49,830 nt of DNA, from NCBI GenBank assembly GCA_002049455.2, contig KV919083.1, positions 36,942-86,771 on the forward strand, read 5' to 3'. The translations under genes were made by a program, and so were the position numbers. Positions 8,721-20,132 of this stretch are shown here, one piece after another. Every line of letters starts with the position of its first letter. Within the stretch, counting starts at the first letter, position 1. The DNA is from Porphyra umbilicalis (Eukaryota; Rhodophyta; Bangiophyceae; Bangiales; Bangiaceae). The notes beneath the pieces were generated by a model that had not been told where the DNA came from, searched no databases, and was given only the letters and a program-made list of their open reading frames with translations.

Positions 8721-9962
8721 ATGAAACCCACCCTCGCCGTCGCCGTCGTGGCGGCCTCCCTGGTAACCGTGTCTGCCCTGGGGACCGGCACCGCCGGTGC
8801 GCCGGCACCGGGCGCCGCTGCCGTCGACGTACCCGCCAGCCCCCCATGGGTCGACGCGCCACCCCCCGGCGCCGGCGCGTTGGGGTCGGTCCAAGCGGAC
8901 ATGGGTGGCAAGCGGGGGCGCTACAATAACTACTACGGCTCTTACCCGTACGGGATGAGGGGTGTCGCCGGTCTCGGTGGCGCCGTACCGTATGGCGCGG
9001 GCGGAGCTGGCGCGCCTCCCTACGGCGCGGGTACGGCGGCGGCCGGGTTTCCCGCCGGCGCCATTGGGCAAGGCGCGGGGGCAGCTGGTCAGGGCGTCGG
9101 CCCGTTTGGTCAGGGCACTTTTGGCGCCGGCGCGGGCGGTGGGGGGGACCAAGCCGCCGCCGCCGCCGCCTACTATGCCGCCGTCGGTGCGGGGGGCACC
9201 GCTGGCGGGGGTGGCGCCCCGGTGGGCGCCGCCGGCGCTGGCGCCAATCCGCAGGCGGCCCTTGCCGCTTGGTACGCCGGCGGCGGCGGGCAGGGGGGTG
9301 CCCGCGGCGCCCGCGGCGGCGGGGACCAGGCGGCGCTCGCCGCCTACTATGCGTCGCTTGGCCGCGGCGGCGGAGGCGGGGCGGTCGGCCAGGGAGCGAG
9401 CGGCGGCGGCGGTGGTGAGCAGGCGGCGCTCGCCGCCTACTATGCGTCGCTTGGCCGCGGCGGCGGCGGCGGCGGCGGCGGCGGGGCGGCCGGCCAGGGA
9501 GCAAGCGGCGGTGGCGGTGGTGAGCAGGCGGCGCTCGCCGCCTACTATGCGTCGCTTGGCCGCGGCGGCGGCGGCGGCGGGGCGGCCGGCCAGGGAGCGA
9601 GCGGCGGCGGCGGTGGTGAGCAGGCGGCGCTCGCCGCCTACTACGCGGCGCTTGGCCACGGCGGCGGCAGCGGGGCGGTCGGCCAAGGGGCGGGCGGCGG
9701 CGGCGCGGCAGGGGACCCGCGCGCCGCGTACGATGCGTGGCTTGCGCAGGGCGGCGGTGGCGCGGGCGGCGCCGCCCTGTCGGGACAGGCGGGTGCCACT
9801 CCGTTTGGCGCTGCGCAAGCCGGAGCGTTTCCCACTTTTGTCGGTGGGGCGGTGGCCCCTCGAAGTGGGGAGGGCAACAATGCGGCCAAGAAGGGCGCCA
9901 AGAAGGCCAAGGGGCGCGCCAAAAAGGCCGACGCAGGCGGACAGGAGAGCGGTGGTCGTTGA
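8721..9962 (+). CDS. Secreted glycine/alanine-rich repeat protein
   Basis: A 413-residue protein whose first 20 residues (MKPTLAVAVVAASLVTVSAL) form a clear signal peptide, so it should enter the secretory pathway and probably reach the cell wall or matrix. A Tyr/Gly-rich segment (NNYYGSYPYG, about 74-83) follows. Four units of QAALAAYY(A/G)..LG flanked by polyglycine start at about 202, 233, 268 and 300. Related degenerate units occur before (QAALAAWYAGGG) and after (RAAYDAWLAQGG). The C-terminus is lysine-rich (KKGAKKAKGRAKKA). The unit pairs a short amphipathic Ala/Tyr helix with a flexible Gly spacer, resembling structural glycine-rich proteins in style; I cannot assign a family. ATG 8721 was chosen because it gives the signal peptide. 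Longer upstream starts in the same frame exist but would bury it. Confidence 0.8.
   Translation: MKPTLAVAVVAASLVTVSALGTGTAGAPAPGAAAVDVPASPPWVDAPPPGAGALGSVQADMGGKRGRYNNYYGSYPYGMRGVAGLGGAVPYGAGGAGAPPYGAGTAAAGFPAGAIGQGAGAAGQGVGPFGQGTFGAGAGGGGDQAAAAAAYYAAVGAGGTAGGGGAPVGAAGAGANPQAALAAWYAGGGGQGGARGARGGGDQAALAAYYASLGRGGGGGAVGQGASGGGGGEQAALAAYYASLGRGGGGGGGGGAAGQGASGGGGGEQAALAAYYASLGRGGGGGGAAGQGASGGGGGEQAALAAYYAALGHGGGSGAVGQGAGGGGAAGDPRAAYDAWLAQGGGGAGGAALSGQAGATPFGAAQAGAFPTFVGGAVAPRSGEGNNAAKKGAKKAKGRAKKADAGGQESGGR
9324..9655 (+). repeat. In-frame tandem repeats, 93-105 bp
   Basis: Four nearly identical copies begin at 9324, 9417, 9522 and 9618, with spacings of 93, 105 and 96 bases. The differences are whole codons, caused by GGC/GGT tract length. 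The QAALAAYY core is highly conserved even at the nucleotide level, which points to recent duplication or gene conversion. Confidence 0.9.
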
Positions 9963-10465
9963 CCATGCTGTTGGGAGGGGTGGGGCAACTCATGTGCAAC
10001 TGTGTGGATGCCTGTGGTTTGAGAAGCTATGTGGAAGCGGGAGGGTGGCGCATGACCACCGAGGTCTCTAGCGCAGTGCCCCTTCATGACAGCCAATGGC
10101 ATTGAGTAAAGCTATGTCTGTTCCATGCATGTTGTCGTGGCTCTTGGCGCTGACGTCGAGGACGCGACGCAGCTGTCGCTGGTTGCCTGGCACCCCACTA
10201 TGCCGTCCCTCGACGCAGGGCGCACGTTGGTGCGCAGGGGGTCCTGTACACACCGCTGCAGCCTGCGCCTCTTTGCACGTGGCGCCGTCGGCGGTCGGCT
10301 CCTTCACGACCACCGCGCGGCGTATGGCGGTCGCCCCGATCTGCCGGCGTGCTGCGCACGCGCCCGACGAGGCGCTGAGGTCGGCGGCGACGTGAAACCT
10401 CAACGTGCGCCCCAGGGTTGGAGGTTCGGAATAGAGACAGGGACATGCGCATCCACCGAATGGCG

Positions 10466-10495
10466 TTACAGCCGTTCTCCCAAAAATCCCGCACT
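10466..10495 (+). repeat. Left arm of a 3.2 kb-spaced inverted repeat
   Basis: TTACAGCCGTTCTCCCAAAAATCCCGCACT pairs with the reverse complement of 13663-13690 (AGTGCGGGATTTTCAGAGAACGGCTGTA), with a few differences. The enclosed 3.2 kb has no transposase I can recognise. It could be a non-autonomous DNA element. Confidence 0.55.
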
Positions 10496-13400
10496 CAAAC
10501 AGTTGCAAAAGAGTTCCAAATTTCCTGGACTTTAGATCAAACCTAGCAATGTCAGAGGACTATCCTTAAAATCTCAATTGGGCTTGCGACGTGGCGCCCC
10601 CTCACAGGCCGCCTATTGTAGGCTCCTAAAATGGGCGATATGCGCAATAGAGTTACTCCTGACCGGGCTACTTTTTCATCGATAGTCCTCTTTGTTGGTG
10701 GGCGGTTCGTGGCCCATCCCTTGGAGTAAACCGTCCGAAGAATCTCGGAGCCTCCAGCGAGGCGTGATCCGCGAGATCCGCTGCGGATTGCCGTCGACAG
10801 GCCGACGAAAGGCAGCGATCGACTGACTCAAAAGCAGACACGAAGCACAAGTATGGCAAAAAGTGGGGGATCGTCGTCATAAATGTCGATTGAGTGATAC
10901 ATGGCAGCTCCACAGGCTGCCACCGTGCACGGCCATGACGACCTGTCAGCCAATCACACATACAAGAGTCACAGACGGGATTGTGTGCACCCAAACGTGT
11001 TGCACGGGTGTTGAGGGTTGGCACAAGGCTGGGAATTTCATGGCTGGAAACTGCCGTGGAGGCGGTTTTTTCTTCCATGTTGGCCCGTCTACAGCTCTCG
11101 CGTACAACATGCGATCTACCTGCAACTTTGCACGAGACAAGCTGAGGGTCGCCCCCTCTGGTCTTGAGAAGCACAGCGTCTCTGCTACAGCGGTTTACGC
11201 TACCCAGTCGGTTTTGTAGGGCTCTCAGAGAGGTCGTGGATGCAGTTGCACCGGCCCCCCCCTCAGACAGGATGGAATCGGCGATCTGTATGTCGGGCCT
11301 CATCGGAGTGGCCCGCGATCGGTTTGCGGTCGTTGATCAACGTGTTCGGTCGTCGTGGGACACGTGGTCGATGCATGTCATTTCGACGTCCAGCCAATGA
11401 GCGGACTTCCAGGATAGTCCTTGTCCAGAATAGGGTGGGCGTGCCGTATTTTGCCTTCGAATAGAACATGCGCCCTCTATTATGTCACCCGGACTATCGG
11501 ACCGAGATGTAGTTATCTAAATTCATTGTGGTGAATCTCGTTCCTTAGGGCACCGTTACATTGACGAGAGCGTGGATCGTGGACCAATAAGCGAATATAG
11601 ACACGTTGCACGAATAAACGAGACACGTTTCGTTAGTCCATCATTGCTAGGTTTGCTCTTAGCTCAGGGTACTACTCAAGATGAGCAAACACTTACCACC
11701 GTCCACCCAATGAGTCCCATTTCAGTTTTTTCTAAGGCCAGTGCACGTTGCGGGAGTACTTGAGAATGGGGTTGGTCAGAACGCCCGGGGCGTCGTTAAG
11801 GGCGTCGTTAAGGATGTCACCAGGGCGTCATTTGGGCGTCGCGCGCCCCTATTGTGCTTCTCACAAAAAACTGGACCTCGGTGCATCAGCTTCCGTTGCA
11901 AAATCATTCCAGGCACGTGCGTGCAATACCCTGGCCTTCAGGCCGGTGGCGCGCTCGGCGACGCATCGACACCGGGCACGCCGGCCGGCTCCATAGCCGC
12001 GAGCGCGCACGGGGGCACGTACAGCCACGCTGCCGTGGCGGGGAGAATGTGGGGCGGGGAAAGGGGTGCCGCCGCCGCCACCGCAGCGGCGGCGGCCCGC
12101 CGGCGTCGCGCGACGCCCACAGGAGGGGCTGTCACTCCGCCGCGCAGCGCACCTGCGCACGGCGGGCAGGGCGGCCGACACGGCGCACGGGCGGGCGGGT
12201 GGGACTGATCGCCGCGCGATGGGGCGCCTCCAACCGCGCCGCTAGGCGGCGTCAGCAACCGCCGACGCGCCGCCGCAACAGAAGACGGCGCGCAAGCACG
12301 ATCACCCGCGGGTCATCGTGGGCGCGTCGAACCCCGGAAGTCGCTGCGCGCGGTCGCCGCGCGCAACTCGGGGCGGTGAGGGGGGGCAGAGGGGCATACG
12401 CCGTCCGGGCCCTGTGACCCTTATGGCAGGAGAGTCCTTCTCAGCCACGTAACTCTATTCGCTTTTTAGCGTCATCGCGACCCTTCCAACGCTGACACGC
12501 CCTCAGATCCCTGAGGACACGAATGCAGACTGCCACCTCTGAAACGGAGATCAAGTCCCGATATCTAAGTATATGAGTGCATCACTACACTTTTAGAGCA
12601 CCCTGTCCTAAAGGCCAGGGAAATGTTTAATTGCCTCAGGGGGCGGTTCATGATGCTGAAGCGGATGTTGCTAATCCAGTTTTTGTGAGAAGCACAATAA
12701 CGACCCGACTCAAAAGGGCGTCAGCAAGGCGTCGCGAAGAGAAAGTTTTCAGGGGGGTCTACATGAATCAGCGGATGGCGGCTGGCTTCGCCCCCCCCTC
12801 CCGACGGCGTCGCGCCGGGACGGGGTTGGGGCACTCCCTACCCTGCCCCTCGCTGCCGGTGGTGGTCGCCCCCGCCGGCGGGTGCGCCCCGACGACGCTG
12901 CGCGTGTGCGCGCGTGGGGGAGGCCTGTGTTGGCCGCCCCGACGGCCGCCGCCGCCGCAGCGTCGGCGCTCTCCCGCCCCACCTGGCAGCGGCGACGGGC
13001 ACGCAGTGGCCGCCCTGCCGGCCGATGGGGCCGGGGCCCCCGGTCGGGTGCACCTCGAGCCGCCTCCCGCACCGAGGCATCGTGCGCGTGCGCGCGGGCG
13101 CGGCGGAAGCAGCGCGCCGCCGCCGCCGCGCACACGCGGCCGCGACGCCGACGGCGGCTTGGTGAGGGCACGGCGGCGCGGCGGGCACCGGCGCTGAGCG
13201 CCACGCCGACGAGGGGGATGCGGGGCTATCCTCTGGCGAAAAGGACGTGGGGGCGCGTGGAAACGGGGTGGGGGAGGGATCGGAGCCCCCCGCGGTCGCC
13301 CCGCTGGTCCGCCATCCATTCGCGTGGTCTGCGTGGCGGAGACTGCGCAAGGGCGATTGTACGGGGCTCCCGTGGTGGTCGCCCTGTGGTGTGGGTGAGA

Positions 13401-13605
13401 AAGTGATGAAAAAAATGCAAAAAAGCTGTTTTGGTGTGGCGAGACAGTGAGTGGCGTAGGTGTAGGTGGCATTGTGTCTGAGCAGCGTTGTCTCTTGTCA
13501 GAGCACCCTCAGAAGACGCACGTGACGCTGATGTCAATCTTTCGTCGCGTGAAAGTGGTTTTGTCGTTTCGCAAGTCCAGGGTGTTTTCGCGAACGCGCT
13601 TTCAG

Positions 13606-13633
13606 TCGGCCTCTACGACCCCGCAGAGGCCGA
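13606..13633 (+). other. Perfect 9 bp stem-loop
   Basis: TCGGCCTCT and AGAGGCCGA form a perfect 9 bp stem with a 10-base loop. It lies directly after the segment shared with 7498-7530 and 30 bases before the inverted-repeat arm at 13663. It could be a terminal hairpin of an element or a transcription signal. Function is unknown. Confidence 0.5.
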
Positions 13634-13662
13634 TTTGGAACACTTCTAAATAAGAAAGTTGC

Positions 13663-13690
13663 AGTGCGGGATTTTCAGAGAACGGCTGTA
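13663..13690 (-). repeat. Right arm of a 3.2 kb-spaced inverted repeat
   Basis: Partner of 10466-10495, as described there. Confidence 0.55.
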
Positions 13691-14950
13691 GGCTGACAGC
13701 GATCGCCGCGGCAGCGATTGCTCGTTTTCCAGCAGCGCCGGTCGTGCAGAGCTTGCCGACTCCGCAGCGGTCCCACACGCACCCCAGTTTTTGCTGCGGG
13801 GGATGCGGCGCACTCGCTTCTCCACTCTAAATCAGCGGGCAGGCACCATCGCAAGTGCCGTACGATGCGCGTGGCGTCGGGCACAAGTAGGGCAGGGGGC
13901 ATGGATCGAATCAACTAATCGGCGCTTCTTTTCAAGTGCACTAAGAGTTCGATCTATGTAATTCATTTTTTGAAAGCAGTCACAAATTACCGACAGCAGC
14001 GATGTCGCGGTGGCCCAGTACATCGACGTCTCGCTCCCATCGACGGCAAGTGTCGGTACCAAAAGTGGCTTGTGGGGAGCCACCACTGATGGTTGGGGAC
14101 ACAACGGAGGGACACGAGGGCCAAGACCGCCAGATGTGCCGCCAGACGTGATCCTTGCGCCAAGGTGCCTCGCAGCACCAGCGTCCAACTGCCAGCGTCG
14201 TGACGGCAGTGGCGCCGCAGGTCGCTGTGTGGATGGCGTCCCCAGCGTAGGTGATCGGGTGGCTGACTCGCCCCAGATTCCTCCGCCTGGGGTCAATCCA
14301 TGATCCTACAGCGTCCCCCGACCCCTTGTTCGTGCCCCATACCATCCATGCTCCCATGGCGCACTGCTGGTTTGGCTGCCGATCCGTAAGCCGGTGAGGT
14401 GTCCCTGACGAGCATCCGCCACTCGGACAGCCGGCGCGTGTCCACTGATGGGGGGAGGGTCCCACGGACAAGCGGCAGCAACACAGGTATCTGCCAGCGT
14501 CGGCGCTATATCGCTACACCCCATCCGCGAGGAGTCGGTACAACCAAGAGAAAGTCAAGAGAAGAAGGGATGGAAGGTCGAGGTTAGCGGCACCGGGGAT
14601 CGCGGTGATAGAAGACTGAGGAGGTGATATGCCAGTGTGGCTCCCGCCGTCTGCCCACCCATCCGCAACAGAGGGCAGATACATGATGGCGGGGGATACC
14701 AGCCAGTTTTCTCACTCCCAAAAGAGACTCGAGAGGAAATAGAACAATGGGCACCATGCGGATGCCAGTCGCCACGACGAGGTCAGTTTGTGGACAAAGA
14801 TAGCTGGATGTGAGGGGGAGACCAGCGGAAGGCGAAGAAGTGACTCGACGTGGAGTGACGGTGGCGTGAACGCCGACCGACCGGCCGCTCCAGACGCGAG
14901 GCGACGTCCGATTCGGAGGGGCGGACAGTCGTCAGAGGGTCCCGGGGGAT

Positions 14951-15074
14951 GAAACAGTCGACGGTGGGGCCCAGCCGCTGGAGGGGCGTGGATAATCGGA
15001 GGGGCGGGAGGGGAAACAGTCGACGGTGGGGCCCAGCCGCTGGAGGGGCGTGGATAATCGGAGGGGCGGGAGGG
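14951..15074 (+). repeat. 62 bp tandem duplication
   Basis: Two exact-looking 62 bp units start at 14951 and 15013, each beginning GAAACAGTCGACGGTGGGGC. No coding role is evident. Confidence 0.85.
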
Positions 15075-16850
15075 GAGCAGGTGGCAGCTTCGTAGATGCC
15101 AAGCCTCAGCCATCATCCATGGCTTTTTTCACATTCCTGACCTACATACAGCATGTATTCGGTACAAAAAACCTGTTTGAGGCTCAGCAGGAGAACCCAT
15201 GAGGTGTGACTGACCAATGGCATCCTCGATGTCCGAGACAGAGTCAAACACCATGCAGAAAGTTGGCACTTTTCGGCGGCTCGTGCATCCACACGAATGC
15301 TCACTCGTCCGCAACCAGACCTGGAACGTCATGTGAGATCTCGTATCTCGTGAAGTTTCTCAGCATGGCGTGAAAGTTGCCGTCTCCAGAGTGGAGGCAA
15401 AGGGGGGATTGCGCAAGACGAGCGCTCAACGGAGTAGTGTCTGACCGTGCCCCACGCACCGCCTCGTCGACGGGCCGTCGCGCCGGATCCCGTCCCGGAC
15501 CACCCCTCGGTCCCACCGCCTCGGCGGCGGCTGCCGCCACAGGCCGGTGGCGGCACCCCGTGGACGGCCGCCGAGCGGCGACCACGATCGGTGGGGAGGT
15601 GCGGCCGCGCGTCGCGGCCAAAGTGGTGGTCAACAGGTCGGCCAGCGGCGCACGGCGCGCGGCGGATCGCTGCTGTCGGTCGGGCCGGCAGCGGCACGCG
15701 CGGAAGCTGGCCCAAAGGACACACGCGCGAGGCGCCGCCGACGGCACGCGTGCAGCCGCATCATCGCCGGGCGACGTTGTTACACACCAGATTCGTCGCA
15801 AAGCCCCACCACCCCGTCGCGGACTTGGCGTCGCCACGTCGATGCGGACCAAAAGGCCGGGGGGTCGGGTGCAACCACCGGTCCACCAGCGGCAGCCGTA
15901 GTGTCAAGCAGCCATCCACTCGGGCACGCACGGCCGGCGTCCGAGATTAATCGAGGTCGGAGTCGCCCTCGCGACGCAGCGAAAGGTCTGTGGATGCATC
16001 GCTGAGCGCTCGAGACTTTCCACGGCTCATTGTTTCGTGACCCTGCGATGATAGCCAGTCCCCCTTGCTCGCCTCCCAATCTGACAGTTGCAACGGGCGA
16101 TCTGCGGCGCCAGCAGCCTCTCCATCGACGCCGGCGGCGCACGCGCGCCCTTGTGGCTGATCTCGAGAGCGCGACGGCTGCCGTGGTACGAACCGCCTGC
16201 GAGGAAGCTGGTCGCAACGACACTCGGGCGCTGGCCGCCGGCTGCGCCGCCCGTGCCAGCCTGCCACACACCCGATCCGCACGGGCCGGCCCGCTGCACA
16301 AAATAAGAACAAGGCAAACCTGCGAGAACAACACCCCGCAGAGCTTAGCGCGTGCAAGCCCCCCGTGCGCCGCCCCGTGAGAGCAAGTCTAGCCGTGCCC
16401 CATTGCGCCGTCGTCATATCGCCATATGTGTTGGCGATAGCACAGCGCATCTGTCGTCAACTTCTGCGCGATATCCATAAGTGGAGCCTCATCACCCACT
16501 TCGATGGCCCATGCCTCCTGAATTGAAAAAGGAGAGCCCTCCAGCACAAGAGACCGCCTTGCAGAATATGTCAAGTCCCCGCATGGGGCCGCTGAGGGAT
16601 GGGACCGTTGACAACTTCAATCCTTGTGTACACGAGACATCCGTCATCTCATCATGCTATTGGCCCACGTCTTCAGCGAATAGGATATCTTTCGATATCC
16701 TTCTCCCTACCCTTGCAGATTTGGCGAAGGCGATGGCGCAATGGCGAGGAATATGTCGCATCGATAGAAATGCCCTTCGCCATGCACCGTCGCAGAATGG
16801 CGAAATGGCTCACCGATAGACTTGGTCTGACCGCCTGCGTAGTCGCCGCC

Positions 16851-19800
16851 TCGGCCGGCGTTGGTGCTGCGGCGTCCAGGGCCAACGCGGGTTCCCGTTG
16901 GGGCAGCCCCGTCGAGGCGGTGGCGGGCGCCCGTGCTGGCAGCGTCCCGCGTGCGACCGCCGCCGTCCGCAGGTGCCAGTCCGCGGCGACCGCGAGGACG
17001 TGGGGGGACCTCGCTGCTCCGAGGGATGCCGCCCTCTCGCAGCGTCGACAGCATCCACCTGCACGGGTACGCAACCCACGAGGTCCTCCCGTCGACGGGA
17101 GGTGGCGGGCGGGGCACAGTTCTGGCGGGCGTTGCCCGCGTGGCCGGTGCCACGCCTCACCGGCGGTGGCCGCGCGGCCCGACCTCAGCGACGGCGACAG
17201 CTTCCGCACGCTGGACAGCGTGCCTGGTCCGGCCGTTGGCGTCGAGGCGCCGTGTCAAGTCGGCCGTGCGTGGTACCGAAACGGGCTTGGGGGGTGGGGG
17301 GGCGTGAGGGGCGCGCAAGGCGAGCAGCGAATCCGCATTCTTTTTCTATTCTTAACCGCGCGGCGAAGGGGTGTGATCCGCACGACGGTGCCGCGGGGCA
17401 TTTGCAAAATGCCGTCGGTGCCGAGCCACCAGCGGACGGGCTGCGGGCGAGGGTAGAAATCCACCCTTTTGGGTGCCCCCCTCTTTCGACACGGTCGGCC
17501 GGGGGTGTGTCCGACAGCTGGACCCGTTGGCCGGCGGGTCGTGTGTGGAGGTTCGCTCCCCGCTCCCCTGCCCCCTGCAGCCGCCGCCGGTGAGCAGACA
17601 CACTCGTGCGGGGGGGGGGGGGGGGGGGGCGCCGCCAGGGGCGGCCGGTTGCCATCACCGTTGCCCCGCGTCGGAAGCGTGGGCCGGGCCGACCGGGGGC
17701 GTGGCACGCGGCCGCCGCCCCCCGGATCCAGTGGCTGCGGCGGCGCCCCGCGCCGACCGTCGGCCTGTGGCGCATTGACACACGGCGGGCAGCCAACCAG
17801 AAGGCGGGGGGTGGGCGGCTCCCGCGCACCGCTCGGGCACGGCGGGCCCCCGCGCGCGCGCGGCGCCCCCACGGCCGGCGCGCCGCCGTTGGCTTGTCGC
17901 GGCGCCCGCCGCCGCCCGCATGCGGGCCCGCTACGAGCGCTTGCGCGCGCGGCCGCACGCGCTTGCATGCGCGCCCGCCATACGGTCGGCTGGAGGCGAC
18001 GCGCCGCCCGCCCGCGCGTCGCCGCCGGCACGGCCGCCGCCACCGCGGCCGCGGCCGGCCGCGTTGTCGCCGCTGGCGTGGCAGGGGCGCGGGGGGGGGG
18101 GGGGGGCACGCCTCCACCGTGGACGTCGCGCCCGCCCCCCCCCTCCCTCGCAGGGGCCCCGCCGCCGCCCAATGGCGCAAGCCCCGTTCCCCCCGCGTCC
18201 GCCCTCTCCGCCGCGGCGCGCCCCCCATTGCCTCCCTGCGGCGCCACTACGGGCGTCGCGCTCCCCCCGAGCCTCCTCCATATCGCCCCAGCGGCCGACG
18301 GCGGCGCTGCCCCCGCACGGCCCCACCAGCGCATCCTCTCCCTGTGTCTTTTTCGCGTCGACCCCTCCCCCCCCCCTGTGCGCCTCCTAGCGGCGGACCT
18401 GCCCCCCCAGTCTGCCCCAGAGGCGTTGACACACAGTGTGCGTTGCAGTGGCGTGCCGCGGGTCGGCCGCCCCACCCTCGGCGTTGGGAGACTGAGGGGC
18501 GGGGCGAGGCAGAAAAGGCCAGCACATCCCCCCTCCCCCCCCTCCTCCTTCCCCCCCACGGGCGCCGCCCGCGTCGCCGATCCCCCGACGCGTGCATTGT
18601 GCTCGCGCGCGTGCACCGACGGCCGCCGTCGCAGACGCGGTGGGGACGCGCGCCACGGGCGCGCCGCCCGTCCCCCGCGGGGGGCGGTCGCGGGCACGCC
18701 GGCTACTTCAGCCGCCGCCGCCGCGCGGCGGGCGCCGGCCGCGTCGGCGGCGCGGCTCGCTCCCCGCCCACCACTGCCCCGCCGCCCCGTCGTCGTGGTG
18801 CCCACTCACCGCCCCGCGCATCGTGGGGTGGGCGACTCTGTGGTGGGCGACCCCTCTCCCCACACCCCTCGCCCGCACCTCCACTGGGCTGGGCGGGTCC
18901 CCCCCCCCTGGGCCGTCCCTCCGGGTGCTGCCGTTGCTGCCGCAGCCAATCCGCGGATCGCCCCCGACGGCTGTCGAGGCGGCGGCGGTGCTGCGTCGAC
19001 GGCGGCGGCTGGGTGCCACCACCGCGCCGCGGGCTGTTGGACGCGCTGCGAGACGCGCCGCCGCCGGCGCGCCGGCGCTACTTGGTCGCCGCCCGCCGCC
19101 GCGACGGGGTGGCCACGCCCGCGTGCCGCGCTGGTGGTGCGCCAGCGCGTCGCGGAGCGGTGGGTGTCCCCCCCCCCCCCCCCCCCCCCACCCTCTGCTC
19201 ACCGCCTCCACCCAACCCCGTCGTCACCGTTGCGGGGGGGACTTGGCGGCCGTCCAGACAAGCCAAACAAGGCGCCCGTCGTGCTGGCGCCGCTCCATTG
19301 CTGGCGCCCCACCCCAAACCCTCCCGGTCCGTGGGTGACCCCCGCGCGCGGCGCGGCCCTTGCGGATCGTCACCGCCGCCGCTCTGGGTCCATCCCCCCT
19401 CCCCCTACCCCCCGCCGCCCCCCGCGGGGAGACAGCCGCCGACGCGCGGCAAGGCGGAGGAGCGGTTTGCCATCGCGGCGGTGCATCCGTGACGGCAGCC
19501 AGTCTTCCCCCCCCCGCCCCCGCCCTTGCGCGGTCGCGGTCCGCCGTGTCGTGTGGGGGTGCTCGGGAGCGACGGCGCGCACCTTCCCCGCAGCGGTGGT
19601 CGTGGCGCGCCCGCCGTGGCAAGCGGCGACGGCGCCACAGAAAACGGGCGGGGCGGGGGTTCTCGCCGGCGCCGGGGGGGCGGCTGCCAGTCGCGCCACT
19701 GGCGTCTGTCGGCGCGGCCGACGCGGCGGCGACACCGTGACGTCAGCGGGCCGACCCGCGCGGAGCAGCCGCGGAGCGGTGGTGGTGCCCGACCCGCCCG

Positions 19801-20132
19801 CGTCGGCGGCGGCGACGGGGCCCCACCCCGCCGCCGCGCGTGGCGACGGCGACGGCGACGGCAACGGCGGCGCGGTGGCGGACCGCCGGTCGGCGTTTGG
19901 TTCAACACCCCACCGCTCGGGCGGCGGCGGCGGCGACCGGCCGCGCGCGCCCCCGCGGCGCGACCGACCCCGTCGCGGCGGCGGCACGACGCCGCGGCCG
20001 TGCGCGTACCTCGCCCCGCTCCCGCGGCGTGCGCGGCGGGCGCCGCCAAGCGCCACCGCCGCCGTCGTGGGGCTCCCCCCGTGCGGGCGGGGCGCGTCCG
20101 GCCGGCCCCCCCGCCCCCGCCTCGGCCGCGCG
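16851..20132. other. GC-saturated stretch with long homopolymers
   Basis: Very long open frames exist here on both strands. They translate to Arg/Pro/Ala/Gly sequence without domains and reflect the absence of A/T-containing stop codons. Long G tracts occur near 17609-17628 and 18091-18105, and a long C tract near 19169-19189. The frame entering the bZIP gene is open far upstream, so part of 19-20.1 kb could be its N-terminus or 5' UTR, but nothing in it supports this. Confidence 0.5.

Larger units (their letters stand above)
9963..16850. other. Long intergenic region with relics, no gene recognised
   Basis: Lower-GC stretches alternate with GC-saturated islands (about 11.9-12.4, 12.8-13.3 and 15.4-15.9 kb) in which all frames are open. 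I found an inverted repeat pair (10466-10495 and 13663-13690), a stem-loop at 13606-13633 and a 62 bp tandem duplication at 14951. Short frames such as those around 13.98-14.47 kb (minus) and 10.1-10.5 kb have mixed composition, but no motif I can name. They could be decayed element fragments. Confidence 0.4.

Noticed and set aside
8569..9999. 476-codon minus-strand frame and a 386-codon sibling opposite the glycine-rich protein
   Set aside because: Mirror images of the GGC/GCC repeats. The plus frame has a signal peptide and conserved modules; these have only Arg/Pro/Ala.
10068..10535. Overlapping plus and minus frames of about 140 codons downstream of the glycine-rich gene
   Set aside because: Neither frame shows motifs or clear codon bias. 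More likely 3' flanking sequence.
13980..14471. Minus-strand frame considered as a decayed transposase
   Set aside because: Composition is mixed but I could identify no catalytic motif or family signature.
17255..20132. Very long open frames on both strands (over 1000 codons joined to the bZIP frame; over 500 codons on the minus strand)
   Set aside because: At near-saturated GC all frames stay open by chance. The translations are Arg/Pro/Gly/Ala strings without domains, and overlapping frames are equally open.
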